NCBI GenBank assembly: GCA_027490195.1
Contig: JAIXYN010000009.1
Span: 1-64,000 of the forward strand
From: Verrucomicrobiaceae bacterium
GTDB taxonomy: Bacteria > Verrucomicrobiota > Verrucomicrobiia > Verrucomicrobiales > Verrucomicrobiaceae
Direction: 5' to 3'
Length of the DNA: 64,000 nt
The notes beneath the pieces are model-generated. The model had not been told where the DNA came from. It ran no database searches and saw only the letters and a list, made by a program, of their open reading frames with translations. A program made the translations under genes and the position numbers. This document shows positions 7,834 to 17,499 of the stretch, piece after piece. Within the stretch, counting starts at the first letter, position 1, and each line of letters starts with the position of its first letter.

Positions 7834-9692
7834 GTCAGCCCCTGCCAAATCAAATCCAGCTTCGCCGAGATCGTCCGGTTTGCCGCCGCATGCTGCTGCT
7901 GCTGTTTGTGCTGCTGGCGGGTTTTTCCCTGGTGACGTGGCGTCTGGCGGTGATCCAGATCAAGGAATCGCCGCGGCTGGTGGGGCTGGCGGCGAGAAAA
8001 TATCAGCGGCACATCGTGTTGCCTGCGCACCGTGGAGCCATCAAGGATCTGAGTGGTGAATACCTGGCTCATGATGAGGATGTGCGGGAGCTTTACACGG
8101 ACCGCACGCATTTGCGTGAGGTGATCACGGTGCGGCATCAACTGGCGGCGATCCGGGGCGTAAAAGCCTTGGATCTGCGCGAACAACTTAGTGAGACGGA
8201 AACCATTGCCGCCTACCATGACCATGTGGCCAAGGTGCTGGCGGGCGTGCTGCCGCAGTCCGAGCAGGAAATTCGCAGCCAGATTGCCTCAGACAAACCG
8301 GAAATCGTCCTCGCCAAATTGGTGGACGAAGAAACGGCGAAGCAGTGGAGCAAGCTGTTCAAGGATGAGCACGTTTTCGGCATTTACACGCGGCCGACGG
8401 TGGCGCGGCGTTTCCCGGCGCAGGATCGTCTTTCGCTGGTGCTGGGCGACACCGATGTCAGCAATAAGGGGCGCTGGGGGGTCGAAAAGCTCATGGATGC
8501 CAAGCTCACCGGCGTGGCTGGCGAGCAGTTGATCGAGCGTGACAAGGCCGGCCACGAGCTGCCGTCGTACCGGAGTCAAGTTATTGATCCACAGAACGGT
8601 AGTGACGCGCATTTGACCATCGACATGCAGTTGCAGGACAATGTTGAGGCGATTTGCGAGCGTGCCTGGAAGGCCCACAATGCGCGCCGGGTGGTCATCG
8701 TGGTGACTGAGCCATCCACAGGCACGGTGCTGGCCATGGCGGCGCGCCCGCACCGGGATCTGAGCAACCCCGATGTCAGCACCTGGACCAATCACGTGAT
8801 CGCAGAGCCTTATGAACCAGGCTCCATTTTCAAGGTCGTCACGCTGGCGGCGGGGCTGGACAATCACAAAATCTCGCCCGGAGAGAAGATCGACTGCGGC
8901 AATATGTATTACGAAGACCCGGTGCGAAAGGTGAAGCTCAGTGACGATGAGCCGCTGGGCATGCAAACCGTCAAGGGGGTGCTGGTTCATTCGAGCAACA
9001 TTGGCATGTATAAAATCAGCAAACGTGTTGGACAGGACATGATGCTCGACTATGCCACACGGTTTGGATTTGGTGCTCCAACTGGAATCGGTCTGCTCGG
9101 CGAAAAAGCCGGCTACCTGAACACCGGTAAATGGAGCAACACCACCTATTCACGCATGCCTATTGGATATGAAGTATCAGTCACCCCGCTGCAGATGTGC
9201 ATGGCCTATGGAGCCATTGCCAACGGCGGCGTGCTTATGAAGCCGCGGCTCATTGACCGCATCGTCAAACCGAATGGCGAAACCGAAGTCATGCCGCCGC
9301 AGCCGGTCTGGCAGGTCTGCTCGGCCAAGACCGCTGCTTCCTTGCGCGATTTCCTCGAAGGAGTCGTGCTTGAGGGCACCGGCAAGCGCGCCGCACTGCC
9401 CGACGTTCGGATCGGTGGCAAAACCGGCACCACCCGGCGCTACGATCCTGAAAAGAAACGCTACATCGACGGCTCCTACCTGACATCTTTTGTCGGCATG
9501 GCTCCGATCGACAACCCCAAGCTCGTTTGCCTGGTGATGCTCGACGACCCGAAAGCCGAGACTTCGGCCATGGTGCGAGGTGGTCGTGTCGCGGCCCCCA
9601 TTTTTGCTGAAATCGTGCGGGAGACGCTCGATCATCTGGCCATTCGGAACGAACGCCCCATCAAGGTGGCGGCCAAAGGAGGTCAGCCATGA
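7830..9692 (+). CDS. ftsI: Peptidoglycan D,D-transpeptidase FtsI (PBP3-like)
   Basis: This septal class B penicillin-binding protein cross-links peptidoglycan together with FtsW. The start is a GTG that overlaps the ftsL stop. Residues about 20-45 form the membrane anchor. A PBP dimerisation domain follows (HRGAIKDLSGEYLA, residues about 65-250), then the transpeptidase domain with active-site S332-I-F-K, S388-S-N and K531-T-G. The length of 620 residues is normal for FtsI, and no C-terminal PASTA domain is seen. The stop overlaps murE by 4 bases. Confidence 0.96.
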   Translation: MSQPLPNQIQLRRDRPVCRRMLLLLFVLLAGFSLVTWRLAVIQIKESPRLVGLAARKYQRHIVLPAHRGAIKDLSGEYLAHDEDVRELYTDRTHLREVITVRHQLAAIRGVKALDLREQLSETETIAAYHDHVAKVLAGVLPQSEQEIRSQIASDKPEIVLAKLVDEETAKQWSKLFKDEHVFGIYTRPTVARRFPAQDRLSLVLGDTDVSNKGRWGVEKLMDAKLTGVAGEQLIERDKAGHELPSYRSQVIDPQNGSDAHLTIDMQLQDNVEAICERAWKAHNARRVVIVVTEPSTGTVLAMAARPHRDLSNPDVSTWTNHVIAEPYEPGSIFKVVTLAAGLDNHKISPGEKIDCGNMYYEDPVRKVKLSDDEPLGMQTVKGVLVHSSNIGMYKISKRVGQDMMLDYATRFGFGAPTGIGLLGEKAGYLNTGKWSNTTYSRMPIGYEVSVTPLQMCMAYGAIANGGVLMKPRLIDRIVKPNGETEVMPPQPVWQVCSAKTAASLRDFLEGVVLEGTGKRAALPDVRIGGKTGTTRRYDPEKKRYIDGSYLTSFVGMAPIDNPKLVCLVMLDDPKAETSAMVRGGRVAAPIFAEIVRETLDHLAIRNERPIKVAAKGGQP

Positions 9693-11257
9693 TCCTGCGC
9701 GATTTTATCCCCCATCTCGACAAGCCTGCGGTTTCTGGCAGTCTTGACACCGAAATCACCGGTTTCGCTTATGACTCACGTCTTGTAGGCCCAGGCATCG
9801 CGTTTGTCGCCCTGCGTGGTACGCATGCCGATGGTCATGCCTTCATCGGCAAGGCGATCGAGCTCGGAGCAGCGGCGATCATTGCTGAACAGGCACCGGC
9901 GGATGACTGCACGGTGCCGTGGGTGCATGTGCGCCATTCGCGCATCGCACTTGCCCAGGCAGCGGCGGCACTGAACGGCCACCCAGCCAAAGGGCTGACC
10001 ATTGCTGGCATTACCGGGACCAACGGCAAGACCACCACGGCGTTTTTGCTTCACCACCTGTTCAATTCTGCACAGATGCGCAGCGGCCTGCTGGGCACAG
10101 TGTTTTATGATCTTGGCGACGGTGAGCAGGTGCCCGCCACGCACACCACACCTGAATCACTCGAAATCCAGGGGCTGCTGGCCGGCATGCGCGACAACGG
10201 CTGCCGGGCCTGCGTCATGGAGGTGTCCTCACACGCGCTGGATCAGGATCGCGTCTATGGCCTGCCGTTTGCGGCTGCTATTTTCACGAACCTCACGCAG
10301 GACCATCTGGACTACCACGGTACGATGGAGAAGTACTTTGAGGCCAAGGTGAAACTTTTTCAAATCACCGCCGATTCATCGCCTCGTTCTTCGCTGATCA
10401 TCAATGGTGACGACTCCTGGGGGCGCAAGCTAGTCCAGCGTTTTGAGCACACCGGCCGCGTGGTCCGTTACGGATTCGGGGTTGGGTGTGAGTATCGTGC
10501 CATCAATGTGCGCTACGATGTGACTGGCACGACGTTTGAGCTCGAAGCGAAAGGGCGCAGCTTTCTGGTGCGTCTGCCGCTCATCGGCGACTTCAATGTT
10601 TACAACGCCCTTGGCGCTCTCGCTGCGGCCCAGGGAGTCGGTTTGAACCTACGTGAAGCCATCAAGAGCCTGCAAAGCGCACCGCAGGTGCCGGGACGCA
10701 TGGAGCGGGTGTCTGATAACTCACGCTTCCAGGTGTTCGTCGATTACGCGCATACGCCGGATGGTTTGGAAAATGCCCTGCGCACCGCGCGTGCGCTGCG
10801 GCCGCGCCGTCTCATCACGGTGTTTGGCTGTGGTGGAGATCGGGACCGTACCAAGCGCCCGAAGATGGCCGCTGCAGCAGAGGCTGGCAGCGACATCTGC
10901 GTGCTGACCTCCGACAATCCGCGGACGGAAGATCCGCAGCAGATTTTGGACGACGCGAAGGCAGGCTTCGCCCGCCCGCAAAAGCACGCCATCATTGTGG
11001 ACCGCCGTGAGGCCATCCAGACCGCGCTGCAGAATGCGTGGGAGGGTGATCTGGTGCTCATTGCCGGCAAGGGACACGAGGACTATCAGGACATTCAGGG
11101 TAAAAAGCATCCATTCGATGATCGCAAAATCGCCCGCATCCTGCTTCACCAACTCAAAGCTGACCGTGCTGCTGAGCGCGAAGAAAAAGCCGCTGAACGC
11201 GAAGCCATGCGTGGTGGCTTTGACCGGCCTGACCGCCCTGAACGATTTGACAGATGA
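9689..11257 (+). CDS. murE: UDP-MurNAc-L-Ala-D-Glu:meso-diaminopimelate ligase
   Basis: MurE adds the third residue of the stem peptide in the cytoplasm using ATP. The 522-residue protein has the Mur ligase N-domain, the ATP-binding G110-TNGKTTT loop, the central domain (EVSSHALDQDRV), and the C-domain with D409-N-P-R, the motif that selects meso-diaminopimelate over lysine. The wall is therefore predicted to be A1-gamma, Gram-negative type. The last 35 residues are an extra charged tail (AEREEKAAERE, then Arg/Asp/Pro repeats) not usual for MurE. It overlaps ftsI and murF by 4 bases each. Confidence 0.96.
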   Translation: MILRDFIPHLDKPAVSGSLDTEITGFAYDSRLVGPGIAFVALRGTHADGHAFIGKAIELGAAAIIAEQAPADDCTVPWVHVRHSRIALAQAAAALNGHPAKGLTIAGITGTNGKTTTAFLLHHLFNSAQMRSGLLGTVFYDLGDGEQVPATHTTPESLEIQGLLAGMRDNGCRACVMEVSSHALDQDRVYGLPFAAAIFTNLTQDHLDYHGTMEKYFEAKVKLFQITADSSPRSSLIINGDDSWGRKLVQRFEHTGRVVRYGFGVGCEYRAINVRYDVTGTTFELEAKGRSFLVRLPLIGDFNVYNALGALAAAQGVGLNLREAIKSLQSAPQVPGRMERVSDNSRFQVFVDYAHTPDGLENALRTARALRPRRLITVFGCGGDRDRTKRPKMAAAAEAGSDICVLTSDNPRTEDPQQILDDAKAGFARPQKHAIIVDRREAIQTALQNAWEGDLVLIAGKGHEDYQDIQGKKHPFDDRKIARILLHQLKADRAAEREEKAAEREAMRGGFDRPDRPERFDR

Positions 11258-12618
11258 CGCCCGTTTCACTCCAGACGCTTGCCCAGTTCGCCGCAGGAAC
11301 CCTGCGTGGTGATGGCACGCGCCTAGTGACGAACGTGAACACCGATTCGCGCAAAATCACCGCAGGCGAAGTATTTGTCGCGTTGGTAGGGGACAAGTTT
11401 GATGCGCATGATTTCATTCCGCAGGTGGCTGCGGCTGGCGCGGCAGCCGTCGTGGTCAGCCGGATTGATCCGGCATGGGGTACACTGCCATGCGCTGTGA
11501 TCGAAGCAGGAGACACCCTGCTTGCGCTGCAAAACATGGCGCGCGGTTACCGTGAGCTGCATGCGCCCTTGATCATTGGGCTGACTGGAAGCAACGGGAA
11601 GACTTCGACCAAGGACCTTGCAGCGGTGGTCATGGCGCGCAAATGCCAGACGCGTGCCACGCTTGGCAATCTGAACAATCACATCGGCCTGCCGCTGACG
11701 CTGCTCTCACTGCGAGAAGGCGACCAGTGCTGCGTGGCTGAGATGGGCATGAACCATCCGGGTGAAATTAAAGTGCTCACGGACATCGCGAAGCCGGATG
11801 CCGGGATCATCACGAACGTCGGCATGGCGCACATTGAATACATGGGCACGCAGGATGCGATTGCGTGGGAAAAAGGCACGCTGGCAGCGAATGTGCGCCC
11901 AGGGGGTGTCGTGGTGCTGAATGCCAATGACAAATACAGCGAGGTCATTGCCCGGCATTGCCAAGCCAGAGTTTCGATGGCGGGTGTCGGTTGTGGGGAT
12001 GTGGCAGCTTTGAATCTGCGTGCGGATGCCACGGGTACCACCTTCACACTCGACTTCGGCGGTGAGAAAGTGGAAACACGGCTGCCCATTCTTGGCGAGC
12101 ACATGGTGGGCAATGCCGCGCTGGCTGCCTGCATGGGCTGGAGGCAGGGCATTGCGCCAGCCGAAATCGCAGATGCGCTGAATCAGGCAAAGCTCACCGG
12201 TGGCCGAGTGGAGCCGAAAGTGGTGAAGGGCATTCAGTTCATTGATGACTCTTACAACGCGAACCCTGACAGCATGATCGCAGGCTTGCGTACGCTGAGC
12301 ACGCTTGGGGCAGCCGGCAGCCGCCGTGTGGCGGTGCTGGGCCGCATGGGTGAGCTGGGGGCGATAGCAGAGATGGAGCACCGCCGGGTGGGTGAGTTTG
12401 CCGGTTCGCTCAAGCTTGACGCTGTTTTCAGTGTGGGCGGCAATGAAGCCGCATGGATCACCGAAGCCTCGAAGGCCGTGACATCCGAACATTTTCCCGA
12501 TCAAGCCTCTTGTGCCGCACGTCTGCGTGAGTGGTTGAAGGAGGGAGACGTGGTGCTGCTCAAAGGCAGCCGCTCCGCGCGCATGGAACAGGTTCTCACG
12601 CATTTTTCCGCCTCATGA
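11254..12618 (+). CDS. murF: UDP-MurNAc-tripeptide:D-alanyl-D-alanine ligase
   Basis: MurF attaches D-Ala-D-Ala to make the UDP-MurNAc-pentapeptide. The 454 residues carry the N-terminal substrate domain (VNTDSRKITAGEVFVAL), the ATP loop T111-GSNGKTSTKD, the segment CVAEMGMNHPGEI, and FIDDSYNANPDSM, all characteristic of MurF rather than MurC/D/E. Length is normal. The start overlaps the murE stop (ATGA), and the stop overlaps mraY in the same way. Confidence 0.96.
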   Translation: MTPVSLQTLAQFAAGTLRGDGTRLVTNVNTDSRKITAGEVFVALVGDKFDAHDFIPQVAAAGAAAVVVSRIDPAWGTLPCAVIEAGDTLLALQNMARGYRELHAPLIIGLTGSNGKTSTKDLAAVVMARKCQTRATLGNLNNHIGLPLTLLSLREGDQCCVAEMGMNHPGEIKVLTDIAKPDAGIITNVGMAHIEYMGTQDAIAWEKGTLAANVRPGGVVVLNANDKYSEVIARHCQARVSMAGVGCGDVAALNLRADATGTTFTLDFGGEKVETRLPILGEHMVGNAALAACMGWRQGIAPAEIADALNQAKLTGGRVEPKVVKGIQFIDDSYNANPDSMIAGLRTLSTLGAAGSRRVAVLGRMGELGAIAEMEHRRVGEFAGSLKLDAVFSVGGNEAAWITEASKAVTSEHFPDQASCAARLREWLKEGDVVLLKGSRSARMEQVLTHFSAS

Positions 12619-13760
12619 TGTACTGGCTTTACGAACTAAGGGAATGGCTCTTCGCTCATCAATGGATCAGCGATGACGCTGCTCTGTACAAAATTCTCAA
12701 TCTCTTCAAGTACCACACGTTTCGTGCCGGTGGTGCCGCTGTGACGGCGTTTGCGCTTTCGCTGATGTATGGTGACCGCCTCATCCGCAAACTGATCTCC
12801 TTGAAGATCGGCCAGCCGATCCGCACCGCCGAGGAGGTGCACAAGCTGCATGAACTGCATGGTAAAAAGGCTGGCACCCCGACAATGGGCGGCCTGCTTA
12901 TTCTCTCGGCCATTGTGATTTCGACGCTGATGTGGGCGAAGTGGGACAACATCATGGTGTGGACGGTGCTGTTCACCACCATCGGTCTCGGAGCACTGGG
13001 CTTCCGTGATGACTACCTCAAAATCAGCAAGAAGAACTCCAAGGGAGTCAGCGCCCGGACGAAGCTCATCTGGCAGACCTCGGTGGCGGTGGTTGCGGGC
13101 CTGCTGTTTGCGTATGCGGTGCCGGGAGACAACGGCGTGACACTGCGTGCGCTTTACATTCCGTTTGTGAAGGATGCGGTGATCTCGGACATGCATCTCT
13201 TCGCGGTCGCGTTCTTTGCCATCATCATCGTGGGTGCTTCGAATGCGGTGAATCTGACGGACGGTCTGGACGGTCTCGCCACTGGCTGCTCGATCACCAC
13301 CTCGCTGGCGTATGCGGCGTTTGGCTACATCTGCGGCAACGCGAAGTATTCCGAATATCTTGGAGTGGCGCACCACAGCCTGGCCAATGAACTGCCCATC
13401 GTGGCGATGGCGATGGCGGGTGCTTGCCTCGGCTTCCTCTGGTTCAATGCGCATCCGGCCAAGATGTTCATGGGAGACACGGGTTCGCTGGCACTGGGCG
13501 GCTGCATTGCGGCGCTGGCCATCGGGTGCAAGCAGGAGATCGTGCTGGCCCTCGTCGGCGGTGTGTTTGTGATGGAGGCCATGAGCGTCATTCTGCAGGT
13601 CTGGAGCTTCAAGAAGCGCGGCAAGCGCATCTTCCGCATGGCCCCGATCCATCATCATTTTGAACTCGGTGGCTGGCATGAGAACCAGGTGATCGTGCGC
13701 TTCTGGGTGCTCTCACTGCTCTTTGCCATGCTGGGTCTTGCCACGCTTAAACTTCGTTAA
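12615..13760 (+). CDS. mraY: Phospho-N-acetylmuramoyl-pentapeptide transferase
   Basis: MraY transfers phospho-MurNAc-pentapeptide to undecaprenyl phosphate, giving lipid I in the inner membrane. The 381-residue product starts MMYWLYEL at the ATG that overlaps the murF stop. A longer upstream frame lies inside murF and is rejected. About ten hydrophobic helices are visible with the catalytic signatures GFRDDYLK, NLTDGLDGLA and MFMGDTGSLALGG, plus the HHHFELGGWHE segment before the last helix. Length is slightly above the family average of about 360. Confidence 0.96.
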   Translation: MMYWLYELREWLFAHQWISDDAALYKILNLFKYHTFRAGGAAVTAFALSLMYGDRLIRKLISLKIGQPIRTAEEVHKLHELHGKKAGTPTMGGLLILSAIVISTLMWAKWDNIMVWTVLFTTIGLGALGFRDDYLKISKKNSKGVSARTKLIWQTSVAVVAGLLFAYAVPGDNGVTLRALYIPFVKDAVISDMHLFAVAFFAIIIVGASNAVNLTDGLDGLATGCSITTSLAYAAFGYICGNAKYSEYLGVAHHSLANELPIVAMAMAGACLGFLWFNAHPAKMFMGDTGSLALGGCIAALAIGCKQEIVLALVGGVFVMEAMSVILQVWSFKKRGKRIFRMAPIHHHFELGGWHENQVIVRFWVLSLLFAMLGLATLKLR

Positions 13761-13765
13761 TTTTC

Positions 13766-15070
13766 ATGCGTTTCGCCTCACAACACTTTGCCATTCTCGG
13801 TGCTGGGCGCAGCGGCCTAGGGGCTGCGCGTCTGGCGCGCCTGCATGGCGCGGAAGTGACGATTTTTGATGAAGGGGACAAGGCGAAGCCGGTGGAAGAT
13901 TTCCGGTGTGTGCTTGGTCAGGCTGCGCGTGATCTCGTCGTCAATCCGGGCGAGTTTCAGCAGGTCATCATCAGCCCCGGGCTGGATGAGCATTGGCCGT
14001 TGCCGAAGAAATTCACGGATGCAGGCGTACCGCTGGTGGGGGAGACCGAATTTGCCTTTCATCTGACCGACATGCCCATGGCGGCGATCACTGGAACGAA
14101 CGGCAAGAGCACCTGCACGGAGCTGATAGCGGCGCTGTTTAACGGCTGCGGCCTGAAGTCCCTGCCCTGTGGCAACCATGGCGTATCGCTGAGTGAAGTC
14201 GTCGCCAGCGGCGTGCGTTACGATGTGCTCGCGCTTGAGATCAGCAGCTTTCAGCTTGAGACGATCCGTGACTTCCGTGCGAAGGCGAGCCTGTGGCTCA
14301 ATTTTGCACCGGATCATCTGGACCGTTATCCAGACATGGAGTCGTACTTTGCCGCGAAGGCCCGAGTTTTTGAAAACGTCAGGGCGGAGGATGTGGCCAT
14401 CGTGCGTGCAGGTGAAAGCGTGTCTTCCGGTGCTGCGGAGCGCTGGACCTTCTCTGCCTATGGCGAAGAGGCTGGCTATACCTACCGCGCTGGCAGTTTT
14501 TATCATCTCGGCGAGGAGATCGGCAGTGCGAGCGGATTGAAACTGCGTGGCAAGCACAACATGGAGAACGTGCTCGCGGCGCTGATGACCGGCCGCGTGT
14601 TCGGACTGGAGTATTCCGACATGCTGAAAGCGATGGAGAGCTATGAGCCGCCAAGGCACCGCTGCGAACTGGTACGCACTCTGCATGACCGCGAATACAT
14701 CAATGACTCCAAGGCGACCAACCTGCACGCGCTGGAAGCCTGCCTGCGCTCGCAGGAGCGGCCGATTGTATTGATCGCCGGCGGCAAGGACAAGGAGCTG
14801 GATTATACGCCGCTTCGTGCTGGTTTGAACGGTCAGGTGCGTGCGATGGTGCTGATCGGCGAGATCGCTGAGCAGCTGAAGCAAACCTTTGGCGATCTGC
14901 TGCCCTGCCAGTGCGCCACCGACATGGCGGATGCGGTGCGTCTGGCCACGGAAGTTTCGCAGGCGGGGGATGCGATCATCCTCAGCCCCGGCACCTCTTC
15001 TTTCGACATGTACACCGGCTATGGCCAGCGCGGCGAAGTTTTTCGTGAGGCCGTGAACGCCCTGAATTGA
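13766..15070 (+). CDS. murD: UDP-N-acetylmuramoyl-L-alanine:D-glutamate ligase
   Basis: MurD adds D-glutamate to UDP-MurNAc-L-Ala. The 434-residue protein has a Rossmann-like N-domain (AILGAGRSGLGAARLA), the ATP loop G110-TNGKST, EISSFQLE, the Mur ligase NDSKATN segment, and the C-terminal ILSPGTSSFDMY signature typical of MurD. It follows mraY after 5 bases, so it is co-transcribed. Length is normal. Confidence 0.96.
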   Translation: MRFASQHFAILGAGRSGLGAARLARLHGAEVTIFDEGDKAKPVEDFRCVLGQAARDLVVNPGEFQQVIISPGLDEHWPLPKKFTDAGVPLVGETEFAFHLTDMPMAAITGTNGKSTCTELIAALFNGCGLKSLPCGNHGVSLSEVVASGVRYDVLALEISSFQLETIRDFRAKASLWLNFAPDHLDRYPDMESYFAAKARVFENVRAEDVAIVRAGESVSSGAAERWTFSAYGEEAGYTYRAGSFYHLGEEIGSASGLKLRGKHNMENVLAALMTGRVFGLEYSDMLKAMESYEPPRHRCELVRTLHDREYINDSKATNLHALEACLRSQERPIVLIAGGKDKELDYTPLRAGLNGQVRAMVLIGEIAEQLKQTFGDLLPCQCATDMADAVRLATEVSQAGDAIILSPGTSSFDMYTGYGQRGEVFREAVNALN

Positions 15071-15115
15071 ATTTAAAGACCCCGAATCCCGACAATCCAC
15101 TGACCCCAAGGTCCT

Positions 15116-16306
15116 ATGAAAATGAAACCCAAGCCCAAAGAAACCAAGCTGCTGCTGAATCTGATGGATGGTGAGCGGCACCGCCACCGCGTAGCGCTCG
15201 TGACGGAAGAGGGTGAATGGAACCAGCATGAGCCGAACTCCGGGATGGCGCGCATGTTCGTCGTCATGCTGCTGATCCACGTCGTTCTCATCGGTGGCAT
15301 CATCGTCTATGATTTCATGGGTGATGACGAAAAACCGCAGCAGACGGTGACGCAGGCGGCGCGTGCGCTGAGCAACGGCAACGGACTGCCCATGGCCTCG
15401 CCGGAAGTCATCACTGCCCAGGCGCAGGCGGCGGCGGACACGGAGCAGTTTGACAATTACGAGATGCGCTCGGGGGACTCGATCAAGTCCATCGCAGCCA
15501 AGTTTGGCTCCACCGAAGCGGAGATCACACGGCTGAACCTGATCGACAAGGGAATCCAGATTGGCCCTGGAACCATGCTGCGTGTGCCCAAACAGGCCGT
15601 GCTGAGCGCGATTCCAGTGAATCCGAAGACGCTGAAGCCGATGGCGATCGTGGAAGAGGTGCCGAGGGCCGTTCCCGTGGTGAGTGAGCAGCCACCGGCG
15701 ACGAAGGTGCCCAGTGAAGCCGTGAAGCCATCCGAGGCGCCTGCCAGCCTGTCTGCGGCCACGATGTCACCGATTTCGCTGCTGGCTCCGAACGAAGCCC
15801 CGCCTGCCACAACCTCCTTGGTGGCTGATGCCAACATGCCGGCGACCGCCACCGCGCCTTCTGCCAGCACCGCCGAGCTACCCCCTCCTACCAAACCGAA
15901 TGTCGTTTCGTTGCTGCAGGAAAATGCACCGAAGGTAGAAGCGAGCAAGCCGGAGGCTGTGAGGCCTCGGGATCGGGATGAGCCAAGTCCCGTGGCCAAG
16001 GCGGAACCCAAGCTGCTGGCGAAGCCGAATCCGGTGCCGCCGCCAACGCAGATGCTGAAAAAAATCGCCGATTCACCTCCGGCAACGAAGAAGGCCGAGC
16101 CGACCAAAAAAGTGGTGACTGATGCACCCCCCAAAACCGTGACCAAGGCAGTGGCTGCCCGCACGCATACGCTCAAGTCAGGAGAGACGCTCTACCGCCT
16201 AGCCTCGAAGTATGGTGTTTCGGTGACGGCCATTCAAAAAGCGAACAACATCAAGAATCCCAACTCGATGCGTGATGGGATGAAACTGGTGATCCCGGCG
16301 AAATAA
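15116..16306 (+). CDS. Membrane-anchored protein with two LysM domains
   Basis: The 396-residue product has a cytoplasmic N-terminus of about 45 residues, one membrane helix (MFVVMLLIHVVLIGGIIVY, residues about 47-66), a first LysM domain at about 117-160 (EMRSGDSIKSIAAKFGS), a long Pro/Ala/Lys-rich linker, and a second LysM at the extreme C-terminus (THTLKSGETLYRLASKYG). LysM binds peptidoglycan glycan strands, so the protein probably ties the inner membrane to the wall. It sits between murD and ftsW inside the dcw operon, which suggests a division or wall-assembly role. It is not one of the classical dcw genes. Confidence 0.85.
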   Translation: MKMKPKPKETKLLLNLMDGERHRHRVALVTEEGEWNQHEPNSGMARMFVVMLLIHVVLIGGIIVYDFMGDDEKPQQTVTQAARALSNGNGLPMASPEVITAQAQAAADTEQFDNYEMRSGDSIKSIAAKFGSTEAEITRLNLIDKGIQIGPGTMLRVPKQAVLSAIPVNPKTLKPMAIVEEVPRAVPVVSEQPPATKVPSEAVKPSEAPASLSAATMSPISLLAPNEAPPATTSLVADANMPATATAPSASTAELPPPTKPNVVSLLQENAPKVEASKPEAVRPRDRDEPSPVAKAEPKLLAKPNPVPPPTQMLKKIADSPPATKKAEPTKKVVTDAPPKTVTKAVAARTHTLKSGETLYRLASKYGVSVTAIQKANNIKNPNSMRDGMKLVIPAK

Positions 16307-16324
16307 GTTCCCGATTTCGGCAGC

Positions 16325-17485
16325 ATGGCCAAATATTCCATCCTCCTGCTCATCCTTGCGGCGCTGTCGTTGATCGCGCTGGGTGTCACCATGCTGGCGA
16401 GCACGACATTTCAAGTCGCGCATGAGGGTGGGGAAGATTACGTGACGCTCTGGAGGCAGCTGGGCTGGCTGGCAGCCGCGACGGTGGTGTGCGTGATCAT
16501 GGCGATGGTGGATTACAACGTCTGGATGCGGTGGCGCTGGCATATTTTGATCGCTGCTGCGGTGCTGCTGGCCCTGTGCTATGTCCCGATGATTGGAGTG
16601 AAAATCAACGGCTCCAAGCGATGGATAGGTCTGCAAGCCCTGGGCGTGAGCGGGTTTCGTGTACAGCCGTCCGAATTTGCGAAGATCGCGCTGATTATCG
16701 CATTAGCGGGCTGGTTTGGGACGAACGAGGCGGCGACGCGTACTTTTTGGCGTGGATTTGTGCTGCCGGGCCTGATTTTGCTGGGCATCGTGGCTTTGAT
16801 CGGCTGTGAATTTGACCTCGGCAGTGCGTTACTGGCTTCGACGGTGGGTCTGGGCGTGATGTTTGTGGCGGGCACGAAGGTGCGCTACCTGGCTATCATT
16901 GTTGTGCTCTGCGGCGGTGGCCTCGCGGCGGGGATCAAGTTCCTGCCGAACCGGTTTGAGCGAATCATGGTCACTTTTGACCTCGAACACCACAAGGAAG
17001 ACCTGGGCTTGCAGCAGTGGGTGTCCAAGCTGGCGTTTGGCTCCGGCGGGCTGGAGGGGCGCGGGCTTGGGGAGGGGCGCATGAAGCTTTCCTACCTGCC
17101 TGAGGCCCATACCGACTTCATTTTTCCGATGGTGGGAGAGGAGCTGGGACTGCGCGGTACGGCGGCGGTGGTGCTGGCGTTTGCGGTGCTGGTCATGGCC
17201 GGGATGGTTGTTTCCTCGTATGCCCCCAACCGGTTTGGCAAGCTTTTAGGAGCCGGAGTGACATTTTTGCTAGGAATGGAAGCGCTCTTGAACATGGGGG
17301 TAACCACTGCTTTGCTGCCAAATAAGGGATTGCCACTGCCTTTCGTAAGTTACGGAGGGTCCAGTCTCGTCGCCGCGATGGTCGCGGTGGGCATCCTGAT
17401 CAACATCCACCGCCAGGGCGTCCATCTGACCTGGGATCAGCTTCCCGTGATCCGCAGAAAGCGCCGCTGGACTCCACAGCTTTAG
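16325..17485 (+). CDS. ftsW: Septal peptidoglycan glycosyltransferase FtsW
   Basis: FtsW is a SEDS-family glycosyltransferase that polymerises lipid II at the septum with FtsI. The 386 residues form about ten membrane helices. Family signatures visible are GVKINGSKRWIGL, RVQPSEFAKIALI, DLGSALL, the large periplasmic loop, and LPFVSYGGSSLVAAM near the C-terminus. The location next to murG and downstream of ftsI supports FtsW rather than RodA. It begins 18 bases after the LysM gene. Confidence 0.94.
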   Translation: MAKYSILLLILAALSLIALGVTMLASTTFQVAHEGGEDYVTLWRQLGWLAAATVVCVIMAMVDYNVWMRWRWHILIAAAVLLALCYVPMIGVKINGSKRWIGLQALGVSGFRVQPSEFAKIALIIALAGWFGTNEAATRTFWRGFVLPGLILLGIVALIGCEFDLGSALLASTVGLGVMFVAGTKVRYLAIIVVLCGGGLAAGIKFLPNRFERIMVTFDLEHHKEDLGLQQWVSKLAFGSGGLEGRGLGEGRMKLSYLPEAHTDFIFPMVGEELGLRGTAAVVLAFAVLVMAGMVVSSYAPNRFGKLLGAGVTFLLGMEALLNMGVTTALLPNKGLPLPFVSYGGSSLVAAMVAVGILINIHRQGVHLTWDQLPVIRRKRRWTPQL

Positions 17486-17499
17486 CCTTTTGAACAGTA

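Noticed and set aside
13817-15280. 487-codon minus-strand frame across murD and the LysM gene start
   Set aside because: It is antisense to a clear murD and has shadow-like composition.
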